From positions 1,240,001-1,304,000 of the forward strand of contig NZ_CP043505.1 in NCBI RefSeq assembly GCF_008365295.1: 64,000 nucleotides of DNA, read 5' to 3'. This stretch comes from Agromyces intestinalis (lineage in GTDB: Bacteria; Actinomycetota; Actinomycetes; Actinomycetales; Microbacteriaceae). The notes under the pieces were generated by a model that did no database searches, was not told the origin of the DNA, and saw only the letters and a program-made list of their open reading frames with translations. The translations under genes were made by a program, and so were the position numbers. Shown piece by piece: positions 25,443 to 34,095 of this stretch (position 1 is the first letter of the stretch; each line of letters starts with the position of its first letter).

Positions 25443-26783
25443 TCAGTGGGTGAACTGGTCTTCCTCGGTCGATCCGACGAGGGCGAGCGTCGCGCTGGTG
25501 GGGTTCAGCGCCGTGGCGATCTGGTCGAAGTAGCCGGTGCCGACCTCGCGCTGGTGGCGCGTGGCGGTGTATCCGGATGCCTCCGAGGCGAATTCCGCCT
25601 CCTGGAGCTCGACGTATGCGCTCATGTGCCGCTCGCTGTAGTCCTTCGCGAGCGTGAACATGGAGTGGTTGAGGGCGTGGAAGCCCGCGAGGGTGATGAA
25701 CTGGAACGCGTAGCCCATGCTCGCGAGCTCGCGCTGGAACTTCGCGATCTGGTCGTCGTCGAGGTGGCGCTTCCAGTTGAACGACGGCGAGCAGTTGTAG
25801 CTCAGGCGCTTGCCCGGGAACTTCGCGTGCACGGCCTCGGCGAACCGGCGAGCGAGGTCGAGGTCGGGCTCGGCCGACTCGACCCACAGCAGGTCGGCGT
25901 ACTCGGCGTAGGCCAGGCCGCGGGCGATGACCGGCTCGATGCCGTTCTGCACCTCGTAGAAGCCCTCGGCGGTGCGCTCGCCCGTCACGAAGGGGCGGTC
26001 GCGCTCGTCGTGATCGCTCGTCAGCAGGGTCGCGGCGAGCGCGTCGGTGCGGGCGATGATGACGGATGGCACGCCGGCCACGTCGGCCGCAAGGCGCGCC
26101 GCGTTGATCGTGCGGATGTGCTGCGACGTCGGGATCAGCACCTTGCCGCCCATGTGGCCGCACTTCTTCTCGCTCGCGAGCTGGTCCTCCCAGTGCACGC
26201 CGGCGGCGCCCGCCTCGATCATCTGGTGCATGAGCTCGTAGGCGTTCAGCGGTCCGCCGAAGCCGGCCTCGGCGTCCGCGACGATCGGGGCCAACCAGTC
26301 GCGCTCGCCGTCGGGGCCGTCGGTGCCCTGCTCGATCTGGCCGGCGCGCAGCAACGCGTTGTTGATGCGGCGCACGACCGCGGGCACCGAGTTGGCCGGG
26401 TAGAGCGACTGGTCGGGGTACGTCTGGCCGCTGAGGTTCGCGTCGGCCGCGACCTGCCAGCCGCTCAGGTAGATCGCCTTCAGACCCGCGCGCACCTGCT
26501 GCACGGCCTGGTTGCCGGTGAGGGCGCCGAGTGCCGCCGACCACTCGGGGTCATCCATGCGGTCGAACGCGGTGCCGGTGTTGCGCTGGATGTCCTCCCA
26601 CAGCTTCTCGGCGCCGCGGCGGGCGAGCGTGCGCTCCTCGCGCACCGGGCCGCGCAGGGCGATGACGTCCTCGGCGGTGTAGTCGCGCGTGACGCCCTCC
26701 CAGCGCGGGTTCGCGTCCCACTCGAGCTGCAGCTCGGCAGCGGTCTGGGTCTGGTCGCCGGGGCGGGCGGGCTGGGTGCTCAT
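25443..26783 (-). CDS. aceA: Isocitrate lyase
   Basis: A 446-residue glyoxylate-shunt enzyme cleaving isocitrate to succinate and glyoxylate. The active-site signature [14 protein letters not shown] is intact, as are [15 protein letters not shown] (Mg-binding region), HWEDQLASE and [12 protein letters not shown]. The length is that of the short bacterial form. The start ATG 26783 follows GAAGGAGCACGACG. It is transcribed ahead of malate synthase, allowing growth on acetate, fatty acids or other C2 sources. A RamB-like regulator is encoded 12 kb away. Confidence 0.96.
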   Translation of the reverse strand: MSTQPARPGDQTQTAAELQLEWDANPRWEGVTRDYTAEDVIALRGPVREERTLARRGAEKLWEDIQRNTGTAFDRMDDPEWSAALGALTGNQAVQQVRAGLKAIYLSGWQVAADANLSGQTYPDQSLYPANSVPAVVRRINNALLRAGQIEQGTDGPDGERDWLAPIVADAEAGFGGPLNAYELMHQMIEAGAAGVHWEDQLASEKKCGHMGGKVLIPTSQHIRTINAARLAADVAGVPSVIIARTDALAATLLTSDHDERDRPFVTGERTAEGFYEVQNGIEPVIARGLAYAEYADLLWVESAEPDLDLARRFAEAVHAKFPGKRLSYNCSPSFNWKRHLDDDQIAKFQRELASMGYAFQFITLAGFHALNHSMFTLAKDYSERHMSAYVELQEAEFASEASGYTATRHQREVGTGYFDQIATALNPTSATLALVGSTEEDQFTH

Positions 26784-26923
26784 CGTCGTGCTCCTTCGGT
26801 GGTGATCGGATGCCTCGTGCCTCGGCCGGCCGTGGTCGGCGGCGTGCGACGGGGCATCCGGTGGCCTGTGTCCTCCACTGTGCGGGGCGTGCCGGGGGTG
26901 CGACCGAGGATTCGGGGGGTGAA

Positions 26924-26951
26924 CTTCCGCGGTTCTTCTGCGCCGCGGAAG
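26924..26951. promoter_or_regulatory. Inverted repeat in the aceA upstream region
   Basis: CTTCCGCGG (26924-26932) and CCGCGGAAG (26943-26951) form a perfect 9-base inverted repeat with a 10-base spacer. It lies in the 281-base region between divergent aceA and the exported protein gene. It is a possible operator; nothing else stands out in that gap apart from one CGGATGCCTCG at 26807. Confidence 0.4.
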
Positions 26952-27064
26952 GAACCCGCTCTCAGCGGGCTCGGGCCTCGCGCCCTGCCGCCGTGCACGG
27001 CCGGGGAGTGCTCCCCATCGGATGCGGCGCAGGGAGTCCGTATCGTTGCGTCGGACCCTTCCCG

Positions 27065-28006
27065 ATGAACGAACAGGAGCACGTCGTCACCCGACGCCCC
27101 GCCCGCATCGCCCTGCTCGGTGCCGCAGCCGCCGCCGCACTCGTGGCCTCCGGCACCGCACCCGCCGTCGCCGCAGACCCGGCGCCGACCCTCGCCGACC
27201 TGCCCGCCGACTGCCAGGGCGCGCTGAGCATCGTGACCGCCGACGGCGCCCTCGAGACGCTCGTCGTGAACTCCACCCGAGCGCCGGGCGAGGTGGCCCG
27301 CTCCGAGTCGCCCGAGGGCAGCGACACCTTCGACTTCGTGCCGCGCGATCTCGTGTGGATCGGCGGCTCGGGCGACGAGGAGGGCGGCCATGGGAGCTAC
27401 CTCGCGGTCTCGCCGACCGGTCGCCTGCTCGAGGTCGAGTACCGCACGCACCTCGGCGAGCCCGACCGTCTCGAGATCACCGACTCCGGCCAGGCGGGCG
27501 GCGCGCCGCTCACCGTCGCAGGGCCCTACCTGTTCTCCCTGCGCACCCTGCCGACGTCGACGACGCCGCAGGGCGTGCTGTGGCGGTTCGAGTTCAACGG
27601 CTGGGACGAACCGGGCGTCTTCACGAACCCGGGCACGGTCGGCAACAGCCGTCAGCTCGGCGCGATCGAGCAACTCGCCGCGGTCTACGGCTCCTACACC
27701 GACCCGATTCGCACCCTCTACGGCTCGACCGGCGACGGCGAGCTGCTCGAGATCACCGTGCCGAACGACACTCCGAAGTCGCACACGGTCCGCACCGTGG
27801 CAGCCGAGGGCTTCGACGACCTCACCTCGCTCGAGGTGCGCAACTGCTACGAGAGCGGCGGCCGCACGTTCACCGGCACGACCGACGACGGCGCCGTGGT
27901 GGTCTGGTACGACGCCGACCGCACCGACGGCATCGCGGGCGCCGACCTCGTGCGCATCGAGACCGGCGCGACGCTCGAGCCGGGCGACCACGCCTTCGGG
28001 TACTGA
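27065..28006 (+). CDS. Exported protein of unknown function, beta-propeller-like
   Basis: A 313-residue protein with a clear signal peptide: RRPARI, a hydrophobic Ala/Leu core, then APAVAADP as the probable cleavage site near residue 38. The mature part contains repeated strand-turn units: [31 protein letters not shown] and [16 protein letters not shown]. These look like blades of a small propeller, related in style to tachylectin-type or WD-like exported proteins. There are two Cys (near DCQG and NCYES) that could form a disulfide. I do not recognise a function. Start ATG 27065 lacks a strong ribosome-binding site. Confidence 0.6.
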   Translation: MNEQEHVVTRRPARIALLGAAAAAALVASGTAPAVAADPAPTLADLPADCQGALSIVTADGALETLVVNSTRAPGEVARSESPEGSDTFDFVPRDLVWIGGSGDEEGGHGSYLAVSPTGRLLEVEYRTHLGEPDRLEITDSGQAGGAPLTVAGPYLFSLRTLPTSTTPQGVLWRFEFNGWDEPGVFTNPGTVGNSRQLGAIEQLAAVYGSYTDPIRTLYGSTGDGELLEITVPNDTPKSHTVRTVAAEGFDDLTSLEVRNCYESGGRTFTGTTDDGAVVVWYDADRTDGIAGADLVRIETGATLEPGDHAFGY

Positions 28007-28121
28007 GCACAGAACCGCGGGGCCGGTCCTCGCGCGACGACCGGCCCCTCCGTGCGTCGGCGCACGCTCGGCTCGCCGCCGGGCGTGCCGCCGCGTTCGA
28101 CCGCGATACTCCTGGTCGGGG

Positions 28122-28970
28122 CTACCGGCTCGACCCGGATGCCCGCCACCCCTCGAGCGCCGTGCGGAACGCCGCAGGTTGCTCGACCCACGGGTAGTGT
28201 CCGCACTCGGCGAGCATCCGCAGGTCGGCTCCGAGCGCGTCGGCGTACGCCCGCACCGGGCCCACGCCGACCAGGATGTCCCCGTCGCCGGCGACCACGA
28301 GGGTCGGGCGGCGGGGCGCCGCGAGGATACGGGCGGCCGCGTCATCCGGAATGCCGGTGAAGTAGGCCTCGATCGACGAGAGCCGCCAGGCTCCGACCGT
28401 CGCGTGCGCCCGCTCGCGCTCGGTCCAGCGCGCGTAGCCCGCGGGGCCCTCGGTCACGCGGGCGCGCTCGAACTCCGCCTGATCGCGCGGCCCGTCGCCC
28501 GTGATCGAGGCGAACGCGGCATCCACCAGCGGGTCGCGACGCGCCCGGGCGAGCGCATCGCCGTCGTACGCGACGCCCGTCAACCATGCCGCGGGCGGGG
28601 TCACCAGCGCGAGGCTGCGGATGCGCGCCGGGTGCCGCGCCAGCGCGGCGAGCGCGAGCCGGGTGCCGGCCGAGTGCGCGACCACGTCCACGGCGTCGAG
28701 CCCGAGGTGGTCGGCGAACGCGACGAGGTCGTCGGCGTCGGTCCACCAGCCGCGTGAACGGCCGCCGGTCGTCGGGGTGCCGCGCGGGTGCAGCACCGCG
28801 ATCGGGCGGTCGGATGCCACGCCGGCGAGGTCTTCGAGGTAGTCGACGCCGCGGCAGGGCCCGCCGGGAACGAGGAGTGCGGGTTCGCCGGCGCCCGGTT
28901 CGCCGGCGCTCGGCTCGCCGAGGACGTGGTAGGCGATCGGGGCGCCGTCTGCGGCGACGAAGGTCTGCAC
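28122..28970 (-). CDS. Alpha/beta hydrolase resembling S33 (prolyl-aminopeptidase-like) enzymes
   Basis: A 282-residue hydrolase. The triad is visible: nucleophile elbow VAHSAGTRLAL, acid in VVAGDGDILVG and His in ECGHYPWVEQP. The strand LLVPGGPCRG and HPRGTPTT resemble the PGGPG and DQRG oxyanion regions of S33 peptidases. Near the N-terminus the loop carries three GEP(S/G)AG-type repeats (SAGEPGAGEP), probably slippage. It begins with GTG 28970, 7 bases after a TACCGT box. It stands alone, facing away from the gene at 29118. Confidence 0.75.
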   Translation of the reverse strand: MQTFVAADGAPIAYHVLGEPSAGEPGAGEPALLVPGGPCRGVDYLEDLAGVASDRPIAVLHPRGTPTTGGRSRGWWTDADDLVAFADHLGLDAVDVVAHSAGTRLALAALARHPARIRSLALVTPPAAWLTGVAYDGDALARARRDPLVDAAFASITGDGPRDQAEFERARVTEGPAGYARWTERERAHATVGAWRLSSIEAYFTGIPDDAAARILAAPRRPTLVVAGDGDILVGVGPVRAYADALGADLRMLAECGHYPWVEQPAAFRTALEGWRASGSSR

Positions 28971-28977
28971 CCGATCG

Positions 28978-28983
28978 ACGGTA
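28978..28983 (-). promoter_or_regulatory. Leaderless-type -10 box of the S33-like hydrolase
   Basis: TACCGT on the minus strand, 7 bases before GTG 28970. Confidence 0.4.
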
Positions 28984-29117
28984 GCCGACCCCGACGGATC
29001 GCGACGGGCGAGTTGTCAACAGCTCCGCGATGCGGTCGCACACGTCGCCCCGCCATCGCATAGCATCGGGCGACGGCCCGTGTTCGGCCGCCGCCCCCAA
29101 CCCCTCGAGGAGCCGCA

Positions 29118-29891
29118 GTGACCGCTGCCCCGCCGACGATCGGCATGCCCGTGCCACCGCAGCCGCAACCCCCGCGCCCCCCGCGCAAGCCCGGCTTCGG
29201 CTGGGCGATGGCCCTCGCCATCGTGGTGACGGCGCTGCCCGTCATCCTCGTGCCGGTCTACGTGGTCGGCGTGCTGGCGACCACGTTCGCCACGATCGCC
29301 GCCGTGCAGAGCGAGGTGCGCGACCAGGCCGACGGCACCGGGCTCGGCATCGACTCCGAGGCCGGCTCCGATCCCACCGACCTCGCCGTCGGCCCCGACC
29401 TGCCGGTCGATCTGCCGTTCGACGTCGAGGTGCCCGAGGGCGTGTACGCGGGCGTCAACGACACGCTCACCGCCGTCGACGCGTGGACGCCCACCACCGA
29501 GGGCGCCATCGGCTACCTCGGCTACACGAACGCGTCGACCGGGTGCGCGGTCTCGTACGAGAACGGGTCGCTGCCCGATGAGATCGACCGCTCGCAGGGC
29601 GACCAGGCCACCAGCCACGGGTTCATCGAGTGGATGTTCGACACCGAGCCCGACCCCGACTCGTTCACGACGAGCATCGTGCACGGCGACGTGGTCGGCG
29701 AGCCGGTCGGTGAGGCCGAGGCGGTCATCGAGTACTTCACGACGGATGCCTCGCAGATCGCCGTGATCGCACGCACCTTCTCGCCCGCCGGCGAGGGCGT
29801 GATGATCTACGTCGAGTGCCCGACGACCGAATCGCTCGACGAGGCCCTGTCGGGCGACGTCGCCACCCACCTCACGCTCTCGCTGATCTGA
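29118..29891 (+). CDS. Single-pass membrane protein of unknown function
   Basis: A 257-residue protein. A Pro-rich cytoplasmic N-terminus (PPQPQPPRPPRKPG) leads into one long membrane helix (about 28-62). An acidic extracytoplasmic domain follows with GVYAGVNDTLTAVDAW, GYLGYTNASTGCAVSYENG and a second Cys near the C-terminus (YVECPTT), so a disulfide is possible. I do not recognise the family. The GTG start has GAGGAG 5-10 bases upstream. The next gene, a DUF5684 protein, starts 14 bases after its stop, so they are probably co-transcribed. Confidence 0.6.
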   Translation: MTAAPPTIGMPVPPQPQPPRPPRKPGFGWAMALAIVVTALPVILVPVYVVGVLATTFATIAAVQSEVRDQADGTGLGIDSEAGSDPTDLAVGPDLPVDLPFDVEVPEGVYAGVNDTLTAVDAWTPTTEGAIGYLGYTNASTGCAVSYENGSLPDEIDRSQGDQATSHGFIEWMFDTEPDPDSFTTSIVHGDVVGEPVGEAEAVIEYFTTDASQIAVIARTFSPAGEGVMIYVECPTTESLDEALSGDVATHLTLSLI

Positions 29892-29905
29892 CCGGAGACA
29901 CCGTC

Positions 29906-30418
29906 ATGACTCACCTCGCAGCCACCGACGCGCTCGCCGCCAGCATCGGCATGTTCGTCGTCATCTGGGCGCTCATCGGCCTCATCCTGGTGGCCACGTA
30001 CGTCGCCACGGGCGTGCTCCTCTCCAAGGTGTTCCAGGCGACCGGCCAGCCCGGCTGGCCGGCCTGGGTGCCCCTCTACAGCTCTTGGAGGCTGCTCGAG
30101 CTCGGCGGCCAGCAGGGCTGGATCGCGTTGCTGTCGTTCGTGCCCGGCGCGAACATCGTCGCCGTCGTGTTCCTGATCATGGCCGTGCACAAGGTCAACG
30201 AGGGCTTCGGCAAGGGCGTCGGCCACACGGTGCTGTACGTCTTCCTGCCGCTCGTCTGGATGGCGCTCATCGGGTTCGGCGGGTCGCCCTGGCGCGGCCT
30301 GCAGCCGCCGGCCGGCGGGTACCCGCAGCCGGTGCCCGCGTACCTCCCGCCCGTCGCCCAGCCCGCCCAGCCCTTCCCGCCCCAGACGTACCAGGCCCCT
30401 CCCGTTCCGCCGGCCTGA
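29906..30418 (+). CDS. DUF5684 family membrane protein
   Basis: A 170-residue membrane protein with about four helices. The signature GQPGWPAWVPLYSSWRLLEL and the VHKVNEGFGKGVG-to-LPLVW helix match the DUF5684 region found at the N-terminus of the FHA protein at 8.2-9.8 kb, making the two paralogous domains in one window. The C-terminal ~35 residues are Pro/Gln/Tyr-rich (YPQPVPAYLPP), like the start of the FHA linker. ATG 29906 follows CCGGAGA at good spacing. The function of the family is not established. Confidence 0.72.
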   Translation: MTHLAATDALAASIGMFVVIWALIGLILVATYVATGVLLSKVFQATGQPGWPAWVPLYSSWRLLELGGQQGWIALLSFVPGANIVAVVFLIMAVHKVNEGFGKGVGHTVLYVFLPLVWMALIGFGGSPWRGLQPPAGGYPQPVPAYLPPVAQPAQPFPPQTYQAPPVPPA

Positions 30419-30468
30419 GTCGCGCCGGGCGGGAGTCTGATCCCGGGACCACCGCCGCCCGAGCCCGC

Positions 30469-31425
30469 TCACGACTGCGGGGCATCCGTCGGGTATCGGC
30501 GGGCGAGCGCGGCGCCCAGTTCGCCGAGCCGCACCCGCAGCTCGGCGGGCTCGACGACGGCGGCGACCTCGGCCCAACCGGCGAGGCGCCGCGCGAGCAC
30601 CTCCATCGAATGCCCGCCGACCCGCACGCGCACCCGATCGCCGTCGCCCGGCAGCGACGGCAGCCGGTCGGCCGGGCCGACCCAGCCGCGGAACTCCGCG
30701 AGAAGGTCGGCCTCGACCAGCACGACCGCGGTGGCCCGCGAACCTGCGGCTCGCGCGACCTCGCCGAGCTCGGCCCACGCCTCATCCAGGTCGAAACCGG
30801 CGGGTGGGTCGAACCGATCGTCGAGGATTTCGAGCCGTGCCATGCGATCGAGTCGATACGTGCGTCGGCCGGCATCCGTGTCGGCCAGCAGGTACCAGGT
30901 GCCGCCGCGGTCGCCGAGTCCGAGGGGGCGCGCCAGCCGTGCGCCCGGCTCGCGACCCCAAGCGGTGTAGTCGAACCGCACGGCGCGGCGGTCGATCACC
31001 GCGTGCTGTAGAGCGTCGAGGTGCTCGGGCACGGATGCCTCGCGCCAGTCCCGACCGCCGACGACCACCGCGGCCGATGCCGCCTGCGCATCCCGCCGGA
31101 ACGGCTCGGGCAGCGCCCGGAGCACCTTGCGCAGGGCCGAACGGCCGACTTCCGAGGCATCCGCCCGCGGCCCGAGCAGCAGCAGGAGCGCCCGCGCCTC
31201 GCCGGCCGTGAACCCGCTGAGGTCGGTGCGACCGCCGCCCAGCAGCGACCACCCGCCGCCGCGGCCCGGCTGCGGGTAGACCGGCACGCCGGCGCTCGAC
31301 AGGGCGAGCAGGTCGCGGCGAGCAGTCGCGACCGAGACCTCGAGCTCCTCGGCCAGCTCGGCCGCGGTCACCCGGCCGCGCGCCTGCATGACGAGGAGCG
31401 TGGCCACGAGCCGGTCTGCACGCAT
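30469..31425 (-). CDS. WYL domain transcriptional regulator
   Basis: A 318-residue DeoR/WYL-type regulator. The N-terminal winged HTH (residues 1-60) contains VTAAELAEELEVSVATARRDL and a wing PQPGRGGGWSL. The middle contains the WYL-like ligand domain with FDYTAWGREPGARLARPLGL and GTWYLLADTDAGRRTYRLDRM, and a C-terminal WCX-type extension follows. WYL domains bind nucleic-acid or nucleotide ligands in several regulators. ATG 31425 has GAGGAG upstream. It is divergent from a VOC-family protein, which it likely controls through the inverted repeat in the 114-base gap. Confidence 0.88.
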   Translation of the reverse strand: MRADRLVATLLVMQARGRVTAAELAEELEVSVATARRDLLALSSAGVPVYPQPGRGGGWSLLGGGRTDLSGFTAGEARALLLLLGPRADASEVGRSALRKVLRALPEPFRRDAQAASAAVVVGGRDWREASVPEHLDALQHAVIDRRAVRFDYTAWGREPGARLARPLGLGDRGGTWYLLADTDAGRRTYRLDRMARLEILDDRFDPPAGFDLDEAWAELGEVARAAGSRATAVVLVEADLLAEFRGWVGPADRLPSLPGDGDRVRVRVGGHSMEVLARRLAGWAEVAAVVEPAELRVRLGELGAALARRYPTDAPQS

Positions 31426-31452
31426 GTTCCGATTCTCCTCGGAAAAGTGGTC

Positions 31453-31469
31453 AGAAGGTGAGCACTTCT
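31453..31469. promoter_or_regulatory. Candidate operator between the WYL regulator and the VOC gene
   Basis: AGAAG and CTTCT flank a 7-base spacer in the divergent intergenic region, close to the WYL gene start. It is a short but well-placed palindrome. Confidence 0.35.
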
Positions 31470-31539
31470 CCGTTCGACCATGGATGCATCGACACCAAGG
31501 GCCGGCGACATCCGGCCCCGACCATCCAGGAGGAACCCC

Positions 31540-31971
31540 ATGCTGCGAGGCATCGCCACCGTGAACGTCTACGTCGAGGACCCGGCCGCGGCGGCCGACT
31601 GGTACGCCGAGGTCCTCGGCATCGAGCCGTACTTCACCCGCGAGGGTCCCGAGGGGCGGCCCGCCTACGTCGAGTTCCGCATCGGCGATCACCAGCAGGA
31701 GCTCGGCTTCATCGACCGCCGATTCGCGCCGGCATCGTTCGCGACCCCCGCTCGGAACGACGACCCGGCGGCCCCGGCCGGCGCCGTCATCCACTGGCAC
31801 GTGAACGACCTCGAGTCCGCTGTCGCCAGGCTGCTCGACCTCGGCGCATCCGTGCTCGATCCCATCACCCCGCGAGGCGAGGGGTTCGTCACCGCTTCGG
31901 TCGTCGATCCATTCGGCAACGTGCTCGGCGTGATGACGAACGTGCACTACCTGCACATGCTCGACTCCTGA
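31540..31971 (+). CDS. VOC (glyoxalase/bleomycin-resistance) family protein
   Basis: A 143-residue vicinal-oxygen-chelate protein with two beta-alpha-beta-beta-beta halves. The first half starts ATVNVYVEDPAAAADWYAEVLG; the second reads IHWHVNDLESAVARLLDLGA and ends SVVDPFGNVLGVM. Candidate metal ligands are the His residues in WHVND and the first-half Glu positions. Family members are glyoxalases, dioxygenases or drug-binding resistance proteins; the role here is unknown. ATG 31540 has a strong CCAGGAGG eight bases upstream. It is divergent from the WYL regulator. Confidence 0.82.
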   Translation: MLRGIATVNVYVEDPAAAADWYAEVLGIEPYFTREGPEGRPAYVEFRIGDHQQELGFIDRRFAPASFATPARNDDPAAPAGAVIHWHVNDLESAVARLLDLGASVLDPITPRGEGFVTASVVDPFGNVLGVMTNVHYLHMLDS

Positions 31972-31992
31972 GGGCCGGCCATGATACCTTGC

Positions 31993-32029
31993 GGTTCTAG
32001 ATACCTTGCAGTGCGGGGTATCTAGAACC
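31993..32029. promoter_or_regulatory. Perfect 13-bp inverted repeat: PadR operator
   Basis: GGTTCTAGATACC (31993-32005) is perfectly mirrored at 32017-32029 with an 11-base spacer, 37 bases before the padR-type start. The sequence ATACCTTGC is also repeated directly just upstream. It contains TAGATA/TATCTA, so a promoter core is probably embedded. Autoregulation by the PadR protein is the simplest reading. Confidence 0.75.
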
Positions 32030-32066
32030 ACGAGGCATCCGTACGACGCACCCCCGGAGGCACCCC

Positions 32067-32429
32067 ATGCGCATCGGCAAAGACCTGGTCGCGGCCGCCG
32101 CGACGCCCGTCGTTCTCGGCATCCTGGCCGAGGGCGACTCCTACGGCTACGCGATCCTGCAGCGCATCACCGAGCTGTCCGACGGCGAGCTGCAGTGGAG
32201 CGACGGCATGCTCTACCCGCTGCTGCACCGCCTCGAGCGCCTCGGCCACGTCGACAGCGAGTGGAAGCAGTCCGACGCCGGTCGCCCGCGCAAGCACTAC
32301 CGCCTGAGTGCGCAGGGCGCCGCCGCCCTCGCCGACCAGCGTCGGCAGTGGGCGGTCGTGGGCGAGGTGCTCGGCAAGGTGTGGGACGGCCGCGACCCGG
32401 GCGCGCGCTTCGCCCTGGGGGGTGCGTGA
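32067..32429 (+). CDS. PadR family transcriptional regulator
   Basis: A 120-residue PadR-type winged-helix repressor: VVLGILAEGDSYGYAILQRI, ELQWSDGMLYPLLHRLERLG with the diagnostic YPLLHRLE, and the wing SDAGRPRKHYRLSAQG. A single C-terminal helix completes the dimerisation unit. It is followed, with a GTGA overlap, by a permease-prefix membrane protein. PadR/permease-prefix pairs are widespread in Gram-positive bacteria and often respond to envelope stress or antimicrobial compounds. A perfect palindrome in front indicates autoregulation. Confidence 0.9.
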   Translation: MRIGKDLVAAAATPVVLGILAEGDSYGYAILQRITELSDGELQWSDGMLYPLLHRLERLGHVDSEWKQSDAGRPRKHYRLSAQGAAALADQRRQWAVVGEVLGKVWDGRDPGARFALGGA

Positions 32430-33875
32430 CCATGGCGACCGACGAGCGGCACGAGCTCGACGAGCTCATCTCGTCGTGGCGCGACTGGGTCAGCGCCGGC
32501 GACTCCCTCACGTCGCAGGACATGGACGAACTCGAAGGCCACCTCCGCGACCGGGTCGACGCGTTCCGCAGCGCGGGCCTCTCCGACGACGAGGCGTTCC
32601 TCATCGCGGTGAAGCGACTCGGAGCCGTCGACGAGCTCTCGCGCGAGTACGCCCGCGAGCACTCCGAGCGACTCTGGAAGCAGCTCGTCCTCTCCGACGG
32701 CGACGCCTCGCGCGGGCCCACGAGTTCGGATGCCTCGGACGAGGCGCGCGATCGAGCGACCCGGCCACGAGGCATCCGCTCGCTCTGGGTCGCGCTCGGG
32801 CTCGGCGTCGGCGCCGGGCTCGCGGTGAAGGCGCCCGAAGCGTTCGGCCTCGACGTCGCCGACGACCCCGCGTTCTTCGTGCGGAACTGGTCGCTGCTCG
32901 TCCTGCCCTTCGTCGCCGCCTACTTCGTCTGGCGGCGTGCCCTCGGCGTCGGCGCGACCGCCGTCGTCGCCGGTGCCTTCGCACTCGTGGCGATCATCCT
33001 CAACGTCTCCCCGTTCGACTCGACCGCGGCGATGGAAGCGTTCGGCGCGCCCGTCGCGGCGACCGAACTGCTTGCCTCGGTGCACGCGGTCGTCGTGCTC
33101 TGGCTCGCCGTCGGCCTCGCCTACGCCGACGGCGACTGGCGCTCGGGGCGGGCCCGCATGGACTTCGTCCGCTTCAGCGGCGAGTGGTTCGTCTACTACC
33201 TGCTCATCGCGCTCGGGGGGGGCCGGGCTCACCGCCCTGACCGTCGGCGTCTTCTCGTCGATCGGCGTCGACATCACGTGGTTCGTCAACGAATGGGTCA
33301 TCCCGTGCGGCGCCGCCGGCGCGGTGCTCGTCGCCGCCTGGCTCGTCGAGGCGAAGCAGCGGGTGATCGAGAACATCGCGCCCGTGCTCACGAAGGTCTT
33401 CACGCCGCTCTTCACGCTGATGATGCTCGCGCTCATCGTCGCCGCGATCCTGCAGTGGAACCTCGTCGACGCGAGCCGCGACCTGCTCATCGCGTTCGAC
33501 CTCGTGCTCGTGGTCGTGCTCGCGCTGCTCGTCTACTCGTACTCGGCGCGCGACCCGCTGCTTCGGCCCGGATGGTTCGACCGACTGCAGCTCGTCATGC
33601 TCGCCAGCGCGCTCATTATCGACGCCCTCGTGCTCGTCGCGATGATCGCGCGCACCGGCGAGTTCGGATGGAGCGCCAACAAGACGGCCTCGCTCGGGCT
33701 CAACCTCATCCTGCTGGCGAATCTCGCCTGGGCGGCCTGGCTGCAGCTCGGGTTCCTTCGCGGGCGACGGCCGTTCGCGGCGCTCGAGCGCTGGCAGACC
33801 GCCTACCTGCCGGTCTACCTCGCGTGGGCGCTGGTCGTGGTGGTCGTCTTCCCGCCGCTGTTCGCGTTCGAGTGA
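32426..33875 (+). pseudogene. Permease-prefix domain membrane protein, frameshifted in a run of eight G
   Basis: The gene starts at GTG 32426 (overlapping the padR stop) or ATG 32432. The N-terminal permease-prefix domain reads ELDELISSWRDWVSAGDSL and DDEAFLIAVKRLGAVDELS, and about nine membrane helices follow. The reading frame runs to the G8 tract at about 33215-33222 and then shifts. The downstream membrane helices (GLTALTVGVFSSIGVD through VVVVFPPLFAFE, stop 33873-33875) are in another frame. Removing one G would restore a single protein of about 480 residues. Either the gene is broken, the tract is phase-variable, or the base is a sequencing error. Function is probably regulated by, or coupled to, the PadR partner. 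Confidence 0.8.
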
Positions 33876-33908
33876 CGCGCGGCCGCTTCCGCTGCCCCTC
33901 CTCCTTGT

Positions 33909-34091
33909 GCCGGGGACGCTCGTCGCCGCACCCCTCCCCGCCGGGGACGCTCGTTGCCGCACCCCTCCCGCGCCGGGGACGCTCGTCGCCGCACCCCTCC
34001 CGCGCCGGGGACGCTCGTCGCCGCACCCCTCCCCGCCGGGGACGCTCGTTGCCGCTTCGACCCCGGCGACCCGACAACGAGCGACCCCGAC
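33909..34091. repeat. Five tandem 31-32-bp units plus an inverted copy
   Basis: Units of about GCCGGGGACGCTCGTCGCCG + CACCCCTCCC(GC) begin at 33909, 33940, 33972, 34004 and 34035. An inverted, diverged copy (CGACAACGAGCGACCCCGAC) at about 34071-34091 closes the array just before the stop of the DUF559 gene. The same core, GGGGACGCT, reappears as inverted pairs on the other side of that gene at 35.1-35.3 kb. Confidence 0.85.
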
Positions 34092-34095
34092 GACG

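Noticed and set aside
32031-33900. Insertion sequence responsible for the frameshift in the permease-prefix gene
   Set aside because: The break is one extra base in a G8 run. There is no transposase, inverted terminal repeat or target duplication.
33909-34056. CRISPR-like array of five 31-32-bp repeats
   Set aside because: The units are directly tandem with no unique spacers, GC-rich, and no cas genes are nearby.
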